A stretch of DNA of 64,000 nt from Aedes albopictus (lineage: Eukaryota; Arthropoda; Insecta; Diptera; Culicidae). Positions 23,210 through 35,351 of the stretch are shown here, in pieces. Both the position numbers and the translations under genes were made by a program. The stretch spans positions 155,628,870 through 155,692,869 of the forward strand of contig NC_085136.1 of NCBI RefSeq assembly GCF_035046485.1, in the 5' to 3' direction. The notes under the pieces are model-generated. The model made no database searches, had not been told where the DNA came from, and was given only the letters and a program-made list of their open reading frames with translations. Every line of letters starts with the position of its first letter. Position 1 is the first letter of the stretch.

Positions 23210-24222
23210 TCCCGGCGGAAGACGATTGTAGCGGTACAGACCACGATGCGTGTTGATCGGTTACGAGGTTACGAGAGCCTTCGTCCACCTCCACTTGCAG
23301 AAACGCATCCGTCAGGTCAATCTGACTGAAGACCGTGCAGTTTGCAAGATTGGCGAAGATATCCTGCGGCAGAGGTAACGGATACTGATGAGGTTGCAGC
23401 GCTTCATTCAGTCCCGTCGAATAGACTCCGCAGATCCTGATCTTCCCATTCGCCTTACGGACTACCACAATCGGAGCTGCCCACTCCGAAAAATCTATCG
23501 GTGTGATGATCTTCGCACGTTCCAATCGGTCGAGCTCGTTGTCGACTGCCTGGTGCATCGCGTACGCAACCGGACGCTTCGGCCGAAACACAGGGGTCAC
23601 TCCGGTCTTCAGCTGGAACTGCACCTTCGCTTTCTTGCAGAGCCCGAGACTACCAGCGAACACTCGCGGGAACTCGGCTTGCAGCTTGCTTACGCTGGCT
23701 GGAGTACTGCTGACACGGTTACAAATGGAGTCCAACGGAACCGACCACAATCCAAAAACATCGATCATGTCGGAACCCAGTAGGTGGAGCTCCTCCTTCG
23801 TAACACGTACCGTGCCACGCATCACTCGTCCATCAATGGAAAGATCGCATGCAAACTCACCTTCAATCTGCAGGGGCCTACCGCTTGCTGACTTGGCTAC
23901 GACCGTCGACACGGTCATTGAAGGGCTGCCAATCTTCCTCCAAGATTCCGACGAAATTATGGTGATGTCGGAACCGGTATCGATTTGCAGACGCACTGGC
24001 GTTCCGTTGATCCCGACCGGTACGTACTTTCGACGCTGCTGCACACTGCACGAGTTGACGGTCACTACTTTCGTCGATGCGACATTTTGCTTCCATCGCC
24101 GGGGCTTGACCTTCGCTGCACTCCTGCAGTAACCAGTTTTATGGCCAACCTTGCCACAATCGTTGCACTTGCTGGTCCTGTAGCTGCACTCTCTGGCGTA
24201 GTGCATTCCTCCGCAAAGCTAG
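23210..24222 (-). pseudogene. Mag-type Gag zinc knuckle, protease and RT fingers
   Basis: The frame encodes a knuckle (CGGMHYAREC, CNDCGKVGHKTGYC). It continues into the aspartic protease (LQIDTGSDITIIS, about 23960; LLGSDMIDVFGL, about 23760) and the RT fingers (DRLERAKIITPIDFSEWAAP, RICGVYSTGLNEA, FSQIDLTDAFLQVEV with the first catalytic Asp). YSTGLNEA has Gly where most relatives have Asp or Val-Asp, so that block may be mutated. A stop interrupts the first knuckle at about 24219-24221, and a frameshift at about 23270 ends the frame. Confidence 0.85.
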
Positions 24223-24656
24223 CACGCTATTTCCGGAATTGCCTTGCCGCTACTTGATCCGGAACCACTTTTCTCCCCACCGGACTGGCACTCTTGAACC
24301 GCTGCTGATTCGTCCTCAGGGCATTCACGGCGGTCGAGTGCTCCTCGATCATCGCCGTATCGTGTCGCAAATTCAACAATCGTTGACACTCTTCGGACAG
24401 CTGCTCCAACGTCACATCGTTCCGCTCCTCGATCTTCGACAACAGCCGCAGAACGTAACGTTGTTTTCCGGATCGTATCGGAACTCCTTTATATTGCTGG
24501 CGAGCGAGTCCAATATCGCCTCAAGATTCGACGGAACCTGCACCTGGATCGACGTCAAGATGCTCCGTATCAACTGTTCCTGCTGGGCCATGAACGATTG
24601 CTGCTGCTGCTGCTGCATCACCTCCTGCTGCTGCCGGAAAAGCTCTGCAATATAAC
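24223..24656 (-). pseudogene. Mag-type gag, 3' part (frameshifted)
   Basis: Pieces at 24621-24412 (Gln-rich start, then LIRSILTSIQVQVPSNLEAIL) and 24442-24227 (VTLEQLSEECQRLLNLR) form the C-terminal half of gag, just before the zinc knuckles. Frameshifts near 24430-24480 and 24225 break it. The 5' part of the same gene lies 6.5 kb to the right (31188-31400), displaced by the hAT-ended insert. Confidence 0.7.
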
Positions 24657-25332
24657 TAGTGATGTCGCAAATTAATCGATTATCCCAACTAATCGATTAA
24701 TCGTTCAACTAATCGATTAAATTTTAATCGAGTAGCGCCTTATTCGATTATTCCGATAATCGATTATTTGTTTCGATTATTTCATCGATTATTAAAAAAC
24801 GTGGTACACAGAAACAGTCGTCATACTCTGCTCGCTTCCCGTCGATCATCTTTTCAACACTAGTTTGTGTTATGGGATAAAAAAGAACAGGGGTTTGGGA
24901 CCCTAGAAGTGATATAGTGAAGGAATTTTTGAAAAATATTGGAACGGGGCTTCACAGTTTATGACCATGGGAACTTGGGGTGTTCAATTGATATGTTGAT
25001 TAGAACGTGCATATATTTAGGCGCTTTCGAATGCTCACAGCTTTTTAAAATAACATTTGTAGGGTTTTTTTTACAAATCTCAATGTTGTCTGGATCAAGC
25101 AGCGCCAAAGTTTTGATTATGTTTTTTCCAATGCATTGCCACTTGTTCTTGGTAAATCAATCATAATAGAATCTAAATCTGGTTGCGAACCTCTTAACAA
25201 AGCGTAGTTTTAAGAAATAGAATCAATTCTGTAAATTGGAACAGGATTACACCAATAAACGCCTAAACGTATGTAATTCCATTGCAGAAACATGTCCCGT
25301 AAACAATCTGCTCTACATCAACGTTCTGACTA

Positions 25333-27184
25333 TTTTTGCCTTTCTCGTACACCAAGGTGTACCGAAAGGCTATATGTTCACTCCAAAAATGAAATTTTGA
25401 TAGAGCCCCCGGAGGGGCAAGTTTCATATACCAATCGACTCAGCTCGACGAGTTGAGATGATGTCTGTGTGTGTGTATGTGTGTGTGTGTGTATGTATGT
25501 GTGTGTGTGTATGTGTACAAAAAAAGGTCACCTCACTTTTAGATAGTAAATATCAACCGATTTTAACGATCGACGGCTCATTCGACGCGGAATCTGGTCC
25601 CATTGTTTCCTATTGAAAATGGTTCGGATCGGTCCAGCCGTTCCGGAGTTATGGCCATTTAGGTGTTCCGGATCGGTACCCCTGGAAGGGGCCAGACATG
25701 AAAATGCACCAAACCCATGCATGTGACCCATCAAACCACGGCATTTACGATTATGTGATGAACGGTAAGCAGGAAAAAAGTCTCAGACCATATCTGAACC
25801 GGTAGTGTTCCGGAACCGGTTCTGGGTGTCCGCCGGAAGTGGCCAAATATCAAATTGAACATAACTAATGCATGCGACACATCAAACAGCGGCTTTTTCG
25901 ATAATCTGATGAACGGTTAGCAGGAAAACAGTATCGGGCCACATCTGAACCGGTAGTGTTCCGGAACCGCTTCCGGATGTCCCGCCGGAAGTGGTCAAAT
26001 ATAAAAGAGTACCAAACCCATGCATGCGACACATCAAACAGCGGATTTTTCGATAACCTGATGAACGGTTAGCAGGAAAACAATATTGGACCGTATCTGA
26101 ACCAGTAGTGTACCGGAACCGGTTCCGGGGGTCCCGACGGATGTGGCCAAATATAAAAAAGTACCAAGCCCATGCATGCGATACAACAAATAACGGCTTT
26201 TCTGATAACCTGATGACTGGTTATCTAAGAAATAGGTTGGGACCACATCAGAGACAGCCGGTTGTATTCCGGAACCAGTACCGGGTGTCGCACCGGAATG
26301 GCCAAATATAAAAGTGAACCAAACCCATGCATGCGACACATCAAACAGCGGCATTTTCGATAACCTGATGAACGGTAAGCAGGAAAATAGTATCAGACCA
26401 TATCTGAACCAGTAGTGTTCCAGAACCGGTTCCGGATGTTCCGCCGGAAGTGGCCAAATATAACCTGATGAACGGTTAGCAGGAAAACAATATTAGACCG
26501 TATCTGAACCAGTAGTGTTCCGGAACCGGTTCCTTGGGTCCCGACGGATGTGGCCAAATATAAAAAAGTACCAAACCCATGCATGCGATACAACAAATAA
26601 CGGCTTTTCTGATAACCTGATGACTGGTTATCAAAGAAATAGGTTAGGACCACATCAGAGACAGCCGGTTGTATTCCGGAACCAGTTCCGGGTGTCGCGC
26701 CGGAAATGGCCAAATATAAAAGTGAACCAAACCGATGCATGCGACACATCAAACAACGGCATTTTCGATAATCTTATGAACGGTAAGCAGGAAAACAGTA
26801 TCAGACCATATCTGAACCGGTAGTGGTCCGGAACCGGTTCCGGATGTCCTGACAGATGTGATTATCAACGAAATAGGTTAGGACCAAAATAGGACTAAAT
26901 GTATGCGACACAGCAAAGCTAGGATTTTTTGATAACTTTATGAACGTTAGCAAGCAAACAGGTTCAGACCGGTGAAAAAAATGTTTTACGCATATGGTCA
27001 AATCTCAACCGTTACGTAGTAATTGAACTTTACATGTTTTTGACTTTACTTGTCTTAAACTGACTATAACTTGAAAATGGTCAAACTTATCGCATTTGAA
27101 AGATTATTTAATTTGCTACCAAAAAAGATCTTGGAATCTATTGGTTTAGTTAGATAACTGAAGCAAAAAAGCTCGAAAGTAGTG
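25333..27184 (+). mobile_element. Unclassified element, copy B1 (right end missing)
   Basis: The left end TTTTTGCCTTTCTCGTAC and the TG run match element A. The interior is again the 150-bp GAACCGGTAGTG repeat (units at about 25797, 25949, 26100, 26264, 26407, 26508, 26660, 26815). The expected right end is absent; copy B2 begins directly after it. Confidence 0.65.
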
Positions 27185-28526
27185 TTTTGCCTTTCTCGTA
27201 CACTTAGTGTACTAAAAAACTATATGTTCACTCAAAAAACGATTTTTCGAAAAAAGGCTCGGAGGATCAAGTCACATATACCAATCAACTCAGTTCAACG
27301 AATTGAGATTATGTGCATGTATGTATGTGCGCAAAATAAGTTCAGTCACTTTTAAGGCTCTTCCCATTGGTCGATTTTTCGGATTATAGCTTGAATCGAA
27401 CCGGAATTGTTTGCTATCAAAAATGATGCAGGTCGGCCAAGGCGTTCCGGAGTTACGGCCATTTCAGTGATCCGGACCAGCACCGGTGGAACTGGCCGTA
27501 TATAAAGCTGAACTAGCCCCTTATGCGATACATCAAACTGCGGCGATTTTTGTAATCTTTAGCATGGTTGGCGAGTTTAGTGCGGAAATCAACACTGGAG
27601 ACCAGAAGCTCCACGATGTCGACCCAATATTCAAGACGGCAGCCAAATGTTCAAGGTGGCGGCTCAAAATTTAATATGGTGGCTGTTTAATAGAGGCTCT
27701 TAAAGCATGCTATATGGGAATATTTGATATGGGGAAGATGTCTGGACTCCTAAAATGACGACTAAAATATCCAAGATGGCGTTCTGAAATCTAGGATGGT
27801 GGCTTCAAATTCAAGATGGCGTTTGTTTAAAGAAGTTTAAGGCTCTAAAACCATGCAATATGGGTATATTTGGTATGGGGAAGATGTTCGGAGTCAAAAA
27901 ATGGCGACCAGAATGTACAAGATGGCGATCTAAGATCCAAGATGGCGGCTTCAGTTTCAAGATGGCGACTGTTTGATGGAGATTTAGGCTCTAACGGCTG
28001 TTTAATGAAGTTGGCGATTTAAAATTTAAGATGGCGGCTCCGAATTTAAGATCGCGGCTGTTTAATGGAGTTTTAGGGCCTGAAACAATGCATTATTGGT
28101 ATATTTGGTATGGGGATGATGTCTGGATTCCAAAAATGGCGACTAGAATATCCAAGATGCTGGTCCAAAATCCAAGATGGTGGCTCCAAATTTAAGATGG
28201 CGGCTGTTTAATGAAGTATATTTTTCGTAGGGAAGATGCCTGGACGCCAAAAATGGCGATCAGAACATCCATGATGGCAATCTTAAATCCTAAATGGCGA
28301 TTTCAAATTCAAGATAGCGTCCTTTTCTTAAGAGTTTGAGGCTAAAACATTAAAAGCCAGATAAACGATATGATTTCTGGTATCATGAAATGGATTTCTG
28401 TTAATTGTATGAAAGTGCGATATACACACTATACACGTGTGATATACGCTTGAGTTTTATTGAAATGGGGTTTCGAAGGCACGAGAAAGGCGCCATCACC
28501 GCTAGGTGGATTAATTAGGGTTTTTT
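27185..28526 (+). mobile_element. Unclassified element, copy B2
   Basis: The left end TTTTGCCTTTCTCGTAC and right end GGATTAATTAGGGTTTTTT match element A. Here the interior is mainly a loose array of AAGATGGCGGC-type units (about 27590-28330), related to the decayed tract at 16480-16900 of copy A. No coding capacity. Confidence 0.65.
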
Positions 28527-28830
28527 GAATAAAAGGCCACTTATTTTCGGTAAATCGATCATAGTAGATTCCAAATCTGGCCTTGAATCTCTTAATGAAG
28601 CGTTTTTGAATTGGAATCATTTTTGTAAATTGAGACGGAAATCTCCATACACCGATAAACGCCTTAAAGTAGGCAATGCCCATGTAAATTCAAGTAGATA
28701 GAAAGATAGAGCTGTTGTGTTAAAAATTTGTATAAAAAACTTCGAAAACAACTTAAATAAAGGAAACTTATTATGCGTAGCATATAATCATATGTTAATG
28801 TACCGTAAAAATATATATTTTTCATAAATA

Positions 28831-29250
28831 CCGTAATCCGGGGTAACATTGATCAAAATTTACGATTTTTCTTTAGTAGTTCTCTTGTAGAAGCAAACGT
28901 TACATGTTTTATACTTTTAAAACAAGTACTGGCAATCTTCGTTTGTGTTAGACTACTTTGAAAAGTATGTTCAAACTTTAAAACATTTTTAAACAAGTTT
29001 TTAATCAAATTTTTGATTTTGTTGATTTGGGGTAACATTGATCATGTCAGTAAACAATGTTCGTTTGTGTTGAAAACGCCCTTATTAACTGAATTCAGGG
29101 TCCCTGATTTCGAATATGTTGTCCAAATTCATACAGCTTACCAACTTTTTAAGTTATTTTAGGATTAAAATCCTATAAACCAAGAATAACGCCTAAAGGT
29201 AGGCAATTACTTAGGAAGACTAATCTTAATAAATCGTCTATTTAATTGAA
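28831..29250. mobile_element. Left part of a TA-flanked MITE with GGGGTAACATTGATC motifs
   Basis: Starts TA|CCGTAATCCGGGGTAAC and carries the motif GGGGTAACATTGATC twice (about 28842 and 29030). It is closely similar to the complete copy at 40393-41176 read in reverse, but the right end is lost. Confidence 0.7.
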
Positions 29251-29344
29251 AAGGAGCACTTTCAGTTTGTTTCAGTTTTGTTGATGAAATTTAACTTTGA
29301 CATGTCATGTTAAGTTAATACAATGATTTCGAACCTCAAATGTA

Positions 29345-30145
29345 GGGGGATTAGGAGCATAATGGACACCCGGGGCGAAATGGACACCCCTGGTTTTGCC
29401 GAAACCGTTGAGTTTTATGTAAAACTTTAAATGCATAAGTGTAAAGGAACAAGTCATTGTTCTATTTTTCAAAAGTACAATTTATATTCCTTCAAAATAA
29501 CCAAAATATCATTGAAATTGAAGTATGTTTCTCATATGGTGGATTTCTTATAATTTCGAAGCAGCAGCAAATAAGGTATTACGAGTGTTTGAGTGTGTCC
29601 ACCTTATCTACATGTATCTACATGTATCTACATGTATACGCAGATTTAGCAATAGATGAAGTATTATATTTTTGATCAGAACTTACTCAAAATAGCAATT
29701 TCAATGTTGTAGTCGATTCGGGGCGAAATGAACACTGGCAATTATGAATGGATGTACGCGCGTTGCATACTGTTAGGCGTTTAAGAGAGTTTGGAAAAAA
29801 TCAATCCGATTATTTTAGCCTAAATTTTATTTAATTAACTTTGATGTTATGTAAACTCGTCTAAGATAGCGTATCATGGTATGGATCTCCGTAGGCAAAT
29901 TACTTAACTGGTCGATATGATCAAAGATACAGCATAAAATATGCAGGGGTGTCCATTATGCCCCGATGGGTGTCCATTTCGCCCCGTAACTTTCCTGCCA
30001 GCCCCCCTGCTATAAATGATTGAAATACATAGGAAACAAGTTAAAGTTGTAAGCCAACTGATAATATGTTAAGATTTTGTCCGTTATACAGGCCTAACAT
30101 ACTCATTTGCTTAGGGTGTCTTGTCTATTATGCCCCTAATCCCCC
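29345..30145. mobile_element. 801-bp TA-flanked MITE
   Basis: The terminal inverted repeats read GGGGGATTAGGAGCATAAT and, from the other end, GGGGGATTAGGGGCATAAT. They are flanked by TA (29343-29344 and 30146-30147). Subterminal sequences repeat a second inverted motif (GGGCGAAATGGACACC with GGTGTCCATTTCGCCC). The TA duplication suggests a Tc1/mariner-type transposase in trans. A short TACATGTATC triplet repeat is at about 29610-29640. Confidence 0.8.
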
Positions 30146-31065
30146 TATATTGGAATTTTCACAAAATTTTAACAACAGCTTGAAATTAGATACCAGAGTA
30201 TTGCATACTGTTAGGCGTTTATCAGGGTACGGAGGTTTCTGTTCTGTTCCAATTTACAAAATTGAATTCAACTTGTAAAAAAAAAATACTTCGTTAAGAG
30301 ATTCAAAGCCAAATTTGGATTCTATTATGATTGATCTACCGGAAACAAACGGCAATAACCATTATTTAACACAATCAATGGCTTATTAGCTAATTTTCCA
30401 AACGTGTCCGTCTTACCCACTCTACCGGTCCGTTTCAACCGCACAGTTGAAAAACATAACTTTGGAGATCACTTTTTAATTACCCTTAAAGTCAGAAAAT
30501 CCAATTTAATTGCAAAATCGGTTTCCACACTGTAAAGTATTTTAGTTTAAGTATATTTTATGGGAATAAAATTTAAATTACCGGATTGTTAAACTGTCAA
30601 AATTGATAGTTTCCTAAGCATAAAAATAAGCTCTAAAAATACAAACAGAACAGCAGATTACTGCAGTCACCACGTTGCGAAACAATATCATTCACAAATG
30701 TTATCATAGCATATTCACGTTGTTCTTTAAAGTTTGTTGATTATCATACAACGCGATTCATAAGAAGGCAGTGGAAAAGTTGTCCATCTCAGTTTACGTA
30801 GAGCAAATAGCAAGAATTTCTTTTGCACCGATTCTATGCATTCTTCATCAGTTTTCATATGGGGACCAAACAATACTACAATATTGAAGAATCGATCTCA
30901 CAATGTATAATGTTTTGATAGTGTATGGATCGTGAAAGTTGATAGGCACCTACTACTAAATCGCCTTATAAACCCCAGCATGTTGGTATCTTTAATGCAG
31001 CCAAAACAAAGCGGATCGCTGTACCAGCGATAAACCGTGCAAATGTTTAAGAAAATACTATAATA
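30146..31065. other. Interior of the hAT-ended insert, no gene
   Basis: AT-rich, with no ORF of interest. It includes the inverted copy (30180-30350) of the segment at 25140-25300. Confidence 0.4.
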
Positions 31066-31187
31066 AAAATAATCGATTACCAGGAATAATCGATTAATTA
31101 TAGCCGATTAATCGAATCGATAATCGCCATGGCAAAACATAATCGATTACCGACTAATCGATTATTTGAAATTTTGCGACATCACTA

Positions 31188-31400
31188 AATATAACTTTGC
31201 TGCTGCTGCTGGAACCACAGCAAGTACGGGTCCATCTGTCCGGGCGGAGCAAAACTCGCACTGGGAGGGGGCACATTCACTACCGGCGGCGGTCGAAACT
31301 GCTGCTGCACGTTCGTCGGAGGCTGCTGGTTCCCATTTTGCGGCGGGATCTGACCAGCACTACCCTCACTTATTCTTCGCCGCTTCGCCGTGGGTGACAC
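31188..31400 (-). pseudogene. Mag-type gag, N-terminal part
   Basis: Begins MSPTAKRRRISEGSAG, then a Pro/Gln-rich segment, ending in a Gln run (LLWFQQQQQSYI) cut by the hAT-ended insert. It continues at 24656 after the insert. The start lies about 50 nt downstream of the primer-binding site on the minus strand, which is normal. Confidence 0.7.
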
Positions 31401-31435
31401 GGTGGCTAATTAATTATCTTTTTTCACAATATTAA

Positions 31436-31453
31436 CCACTCCCGAAGTCGCCA
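31436..31453 (-). other. Primer-binding site of the Mag-type element
   Basis: On the minus strand it reads TGGCGACTTCGGGAGTGG, directly after the 5' LTR end (GGGATACAAAAG). Confidence 0.7.
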
Positions 31454-31740
31454 CTTTTGTATCCCGCGCCCGTACGTGGTGGCCGAACTCGCGTACCGAG
31501 AACATTAGCACGAGAAACAAATTAAAACATAGTTAAACGGACGAACGAAATAAAACGCGTTGTTGCGATAAAACGAACAATAACAAACTAAACTTTATTT
31601 ACATTTGGACAACATTCATTCATAACAATTACACATGTATGCGCTGTGTCGACATCAAAGGGTGACAGATGTACAGTCTCCCGCGAGTCCAGCGGCGGCG
31701 GAATAGGTAGGGGCTATCCGCATTCCAGTTGTCCCCAACA
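31454..31740 (-). repeat. 5' LTR of the Mag-type element
   Basis: 287 bp, uninterrupted, from CTTTTGTATCCC to CCCCAACA on the plus strand, followed by the AATT duplication. It aligns without length change to the 3' LTR once the Mutator-like insert is ignored. Confidence 0.9.
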
Positions 31741-31744
31741 AATT

Positions 31745-34270
31745 CTCTGTGGAACTTTTGTAACAACTTCAAGGGGAACTTCGAGAAAAAGTCTTGGTGA
31801 AGTTTCTAGAGGAATTCCATATGAAATTCTGAAATAAAAACTTCTTGTGAGTTTTCTGCGGGAGCTATTTATAGGAATTCTTGATGTAAGTTCTGAAGGT
31901 AAAACTTCTTTAGAAATTCTCGGTGTGAATAAATCCTTTAGGAATTCCTGATGGAACTCGTATAGGAAATTCAAGTAGAACTTCATGAGGACTTTCTGTT
32001 GAAACTGCTGTAGATTTTTTTTGTGAAACTATTATTGAAATTGCCGATATAACTCCTGTAGCGTTCCTTGTCAAAGAATTTCCCTCTTAACCTCTTAACC
32101 TCTTAAGGAATTTCAGGCGGAACTAGACTAATTGACAGCGAAGTCGTAAAGGAAATGTTGGAGGAACTTCTGATAAGTTCCCGGTGAATTCTCGGGGAAA
32201 CTCTAATAACAATTTACGGTAGAGCACCTGAACAAACCTCGGGTGGAATTCCTGGAGCAATTCTGGGTGGCGCTTCTTGAAACATTCTGGGTGGATCCCT
32301 TGGAGGAATGGAAAAATTTCCGGTTAAAATCTTATTGGAATTCTCAGTGAAATTACTATAAAAGTTTCTGGTGAAACGCCTAGATTAGTTACTGGCTAAA
32401 AATCTGGAGGAATTTGAAAAGGAACTGCTATGGAAATACCCTGTAGTTCTTTTGGTTAAATTCCCTATAGACATTCTCTGGTAGAACTCCTGGGGTAATT
32501 CTCTGTGGAACCCCTGGAGGAAATATTGTCGAAATTTCTGCAGAAATTCCCGGTGATACTCCTATGGGAAATCCCGGTAACTTCTAGAGAAATTTCCAGT
32601 GGAACTCCTTTAGGAATCCTTGTTAAGTGAATCTCCTATAGTAATTCGCGGAACTCCTGGAGGAATTGGGCTTATTTTTGGCATATTATGATTTTAATAC
32701 TTCTAGGTTAATTTCTGATATAACTACTACAGTAATTAGCGGGGAACTCCTGAAGAAATTCATAGTACTCTTTAAGAACTCCTTTAAAAATTCCCGGTGA
32801 AACCTCTAGAGAAATTCCTTGTAGAACTCACATAAGAAATTCCCGGTGGAACTCCTCGAGGAATTCCCGGAAGAATTTCCGGCGGAACACCCGGAAGAAT
32901 TTCTGGAGGAACTCCCGATGGATTCCCAGAGGATCTTCCGGAAGCATTTCTGGAAGAATTCTCGGAGAAACTCTCGAAAAAACTCACGGAGGAACTCCAA
33001 AAAGAAATGCCAGAGAAACTCCCAGATGTTCCCCCTGGAGGAATCGCAGGTATTTCCGCAAAAAACCCTGGAGAATATCCCGAAATAATTCCCGGAAGAA
33101 AATCTTGGAGGAACTCCGGGAAGAACTAAGGAACTCCTGCAGGAATTCCTGGAGAAGGTCCAGAAAGAATTCATGAAAGATTTCCGGAAAAAAAAATCTA
33201 AAAGGAGCTCCCGGAGGGACTCCCGGAATAATTCCCAGAAAAATTCCTCCAGGAATTCCCAGAGGAATTCTCGGAGGAACTCCAGAAGGAACTCACGGAA
33301 ATACTCACGAAATAAATGCCAGACGAACTCCCCGAGGAAATCCAGGAGAAACTTCTGGGCGAAATCTTGGAAAAATTCTGAAGGAAATTCTGGAGGAATT
33401 CCCGAAGGAATTCACGGAGGAGCTCCCGAAATAAATGCAAGAGGAACTCCTAGAGGAAATCTAGAAGAAATTCGCGAAGTAATTTCTCTAGGAAGTCTCG
33501 GAAGAATTTCCGGAGGAACTCCCGGAGAAATTACTGAAGTAACTCCCCGAGGATCTTTCGGAAGAAATGCCAGATGAACTTCCGGAGGAATCTCCACAAA
33601 AATTTCCTCGCGAAAAATTTCTGAAGGAAATCTCGGAGGAACTTCCGGAGAAATTCTAGGAGGAACTTCTCAATGAATTCCTGGAGGATTTCAGGAAAGA
33701 AATCTCAGAGAAGCTCCTGGAAGAATTTCCAGAGGAACTGACGGAGGAATTGCCGGAGGAACTCCCGAAGGAAATCCCGTAGGATTTCCGAACTCCTTTA
33801 TTCTTCCACAAGCAATTGCCGGAGGAACTCCTGAAGAATACTCGGAGAAACTTCTGGAGAAAATTTTGGATGAATTTCCGGAAGTTCTCCCGGAAGAATT
33901 TCTGGTGGAACTACTAAAGGAATATACGAAGGAACTCCCGGAAGAATTTATCGGAGGAACTCTCGAAGAAACTCACCGAGGAACTCCCACAAGAAATACC
34001 AGGGGAACTCCTGGAGGAAACCCAGAAGAAACTCCCGGAGGAATTCATGAAGGAATTCTTGAAAGAAATTTCGGGGTAATTTCTGGAAGAACTCTCAAAA
34101 TGCAAGAAAAAACGGAGGAATCGCAAGAATTCCTGCAAAATTTTCCGGAGGAACTCCCAGAATAATTTCCGGAAGGAAATCTCGGAGGAACTCCTGGAGG
34201 CATTTCCGGAGATGCTCCTGGAAGAACTGAGGAACTCATGAAGTAGCTTCCTAAAGAATTCCTGAAGGAT
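31745..34270. repeat. GGAATTCC-type repeat array, segment 4 (best preserved)
   Basis: A 2.5-kb run of units built from GGAGGAACTCCCGGAAGAATT with a basic step of about 15 nt, most regular at 32830-34260. The multiple-of-three step keeps frames open on both strands, giving false Glu/Leu/Pro/Phe-rich (+) and Ser-rich (-) ORFs such as 33173-33577 and 33914-34333. No gene is inferred. Confidence 0.8.
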
Positions 34271-35347
34271 TTCCGGAAGTGGTAATTTGCTCCATATTTG
34301 GCGTTTTTTAGAACTTTTATAAATTTGGACCAAAAAAATGGACCACCGCTGAAAACGATCTTATGTTAGGAGTCGTTGAAAAAAGACCAATGATCTGTTT
34401 TGGTCTATATTACGCGTTAGTCAGCCTTTACCGTGCCCAAGTTTTTTTAATTGGCTCACATTTTCAGAAAAGTGGAACAGTTATCATGTTTTAAAGAAGC
34501 ATTATGTTGATCAGGAGTGTATATTATCGTGACATGAATAAACTATTCAACAACATCACCGTTTAAAAATGCATCATCAAATGGCATCCATTGAAAATTG
34601 GTTTTCCAAGTATGTTTACAAATTTCAATTTGATTCTCCCAGCTTTTACATGTAACGCATTCGCCATCAATTCAGATGAACTTCATGTCACTAAATCGGA
34701 TTGCTGTGAACCGAATCACGAAACTATGCTCTCTCTTGTGTTAACTGTTCAATTAGTGCTTCAAACGAATCCAAACCCCCTGCCCACCATGGCACGCAAC
34801 CTCCATCACCGTAATCCGTCAATGGGAATAATCATTTTTCGCTCAATCGGCCGTAGCCACTGCACACCATCAATGGAAAACTACAAATGAGGAATCGAAC
34901 CGCAGCCAACGATTGGCTCAAATTGATCAAATGACAGAAATTCTAATCATTCTGCTAAACAACCCACGCCCGCCGCCCCCGCCACGCGTTCGGACATGGA
35001 CATTGGACAACTCTGTTTTGATTTGCATTGTGCGTGAAGGTGAGGTGTGAGATGATAATTGGACAGGCCAGTTGTCCAAACAGTCATTTATTGGCGCAGA
35101 AGCACACTCCATGAGATTGCCAGAAGTGCCATATGTCACTGCCACCGCTGCTGCCGCCACCGCAGCTTGATTGCCGAACAATAATGCCGATCGATGTTAG
35201 CACATATTTGAGATTGGACTGTTGCATCTGCCTGTTTGTTTAGGCGACACAATAAGTGATAATGAAATTGAATGTTTTTAGTTATAAGAACACCAAATAG
35301 GAAATATTAAATGAGCCAAACAGGGTTCAATAATGTAGCTAGTTTGA
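34271..35347. other. No gene recognised
   Basis: Mixed-composition DNA with no domain-bearing ORF. A short Ala-rich minus-strand ORF at about 35090-35170 derives from GCTGCCGCC-type triplets. Confidence 0.35.
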
Positions 35348-35351
35348 TTAA

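Larger units (their letters stand above)
24657..31187. mobile_element. 6.5-kb hAT-ended insertion without a transposase
   Basis: The ends read TAGTGATGTCGCAAA and its inverse, flanked by a perfect 8-bp duplication, AATATAAC, at 24649-24656 and 31188-31195. Subterminal DNA at both ends is filled with ATCGATTAATCG-type motifs (24672-24790 and 31068-31170), probably transposase-binding repeats. No hAT transposase is present. The interior is made of nested repeats (B1, B2, the 28831 fragment, the 29345 element). Segments near 25140-25300 and 30180-30350 are inverted copies of each other, and a third copy is at about 28530-28690. Confidence 0.85.
19694..31740 (-). mobile_element. Complete Mag-type gypsy LTR retrotransposon with two nested insertions
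   Basis: Two LTRs bound the element: 31454-31740 (5', 287 bp) and 19694-20905 (3', 1212 bp). Removing the 916-bp nested element and its 9-bp duplication from the 3' LTR leaves exactly 287 bp. A 4-bp duplication, AATT, lies at 19690-19693 and 31741-31744. The primer-binding site and polypurine tract are in place. Coding order on the minus strand is gag, zinc knuckle, protease, RT, RNase H, integrase. The gag is split by a 6.5-kb insert at 24657-31187, and pol has frameshifts and stops. The GH-K-Y-C knuckle and RT type place it near the Mag clade (by memory). It inserted into the GGAATTCC array. Confidence 0.9.

Noticed and set aside
32784..34333. Several ORFs of 60-139 codons on both strands
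   Set aside because: Generated by the GGAATTCC-type array, whose unit step is a multiple of three; composition mirrors the repeat.
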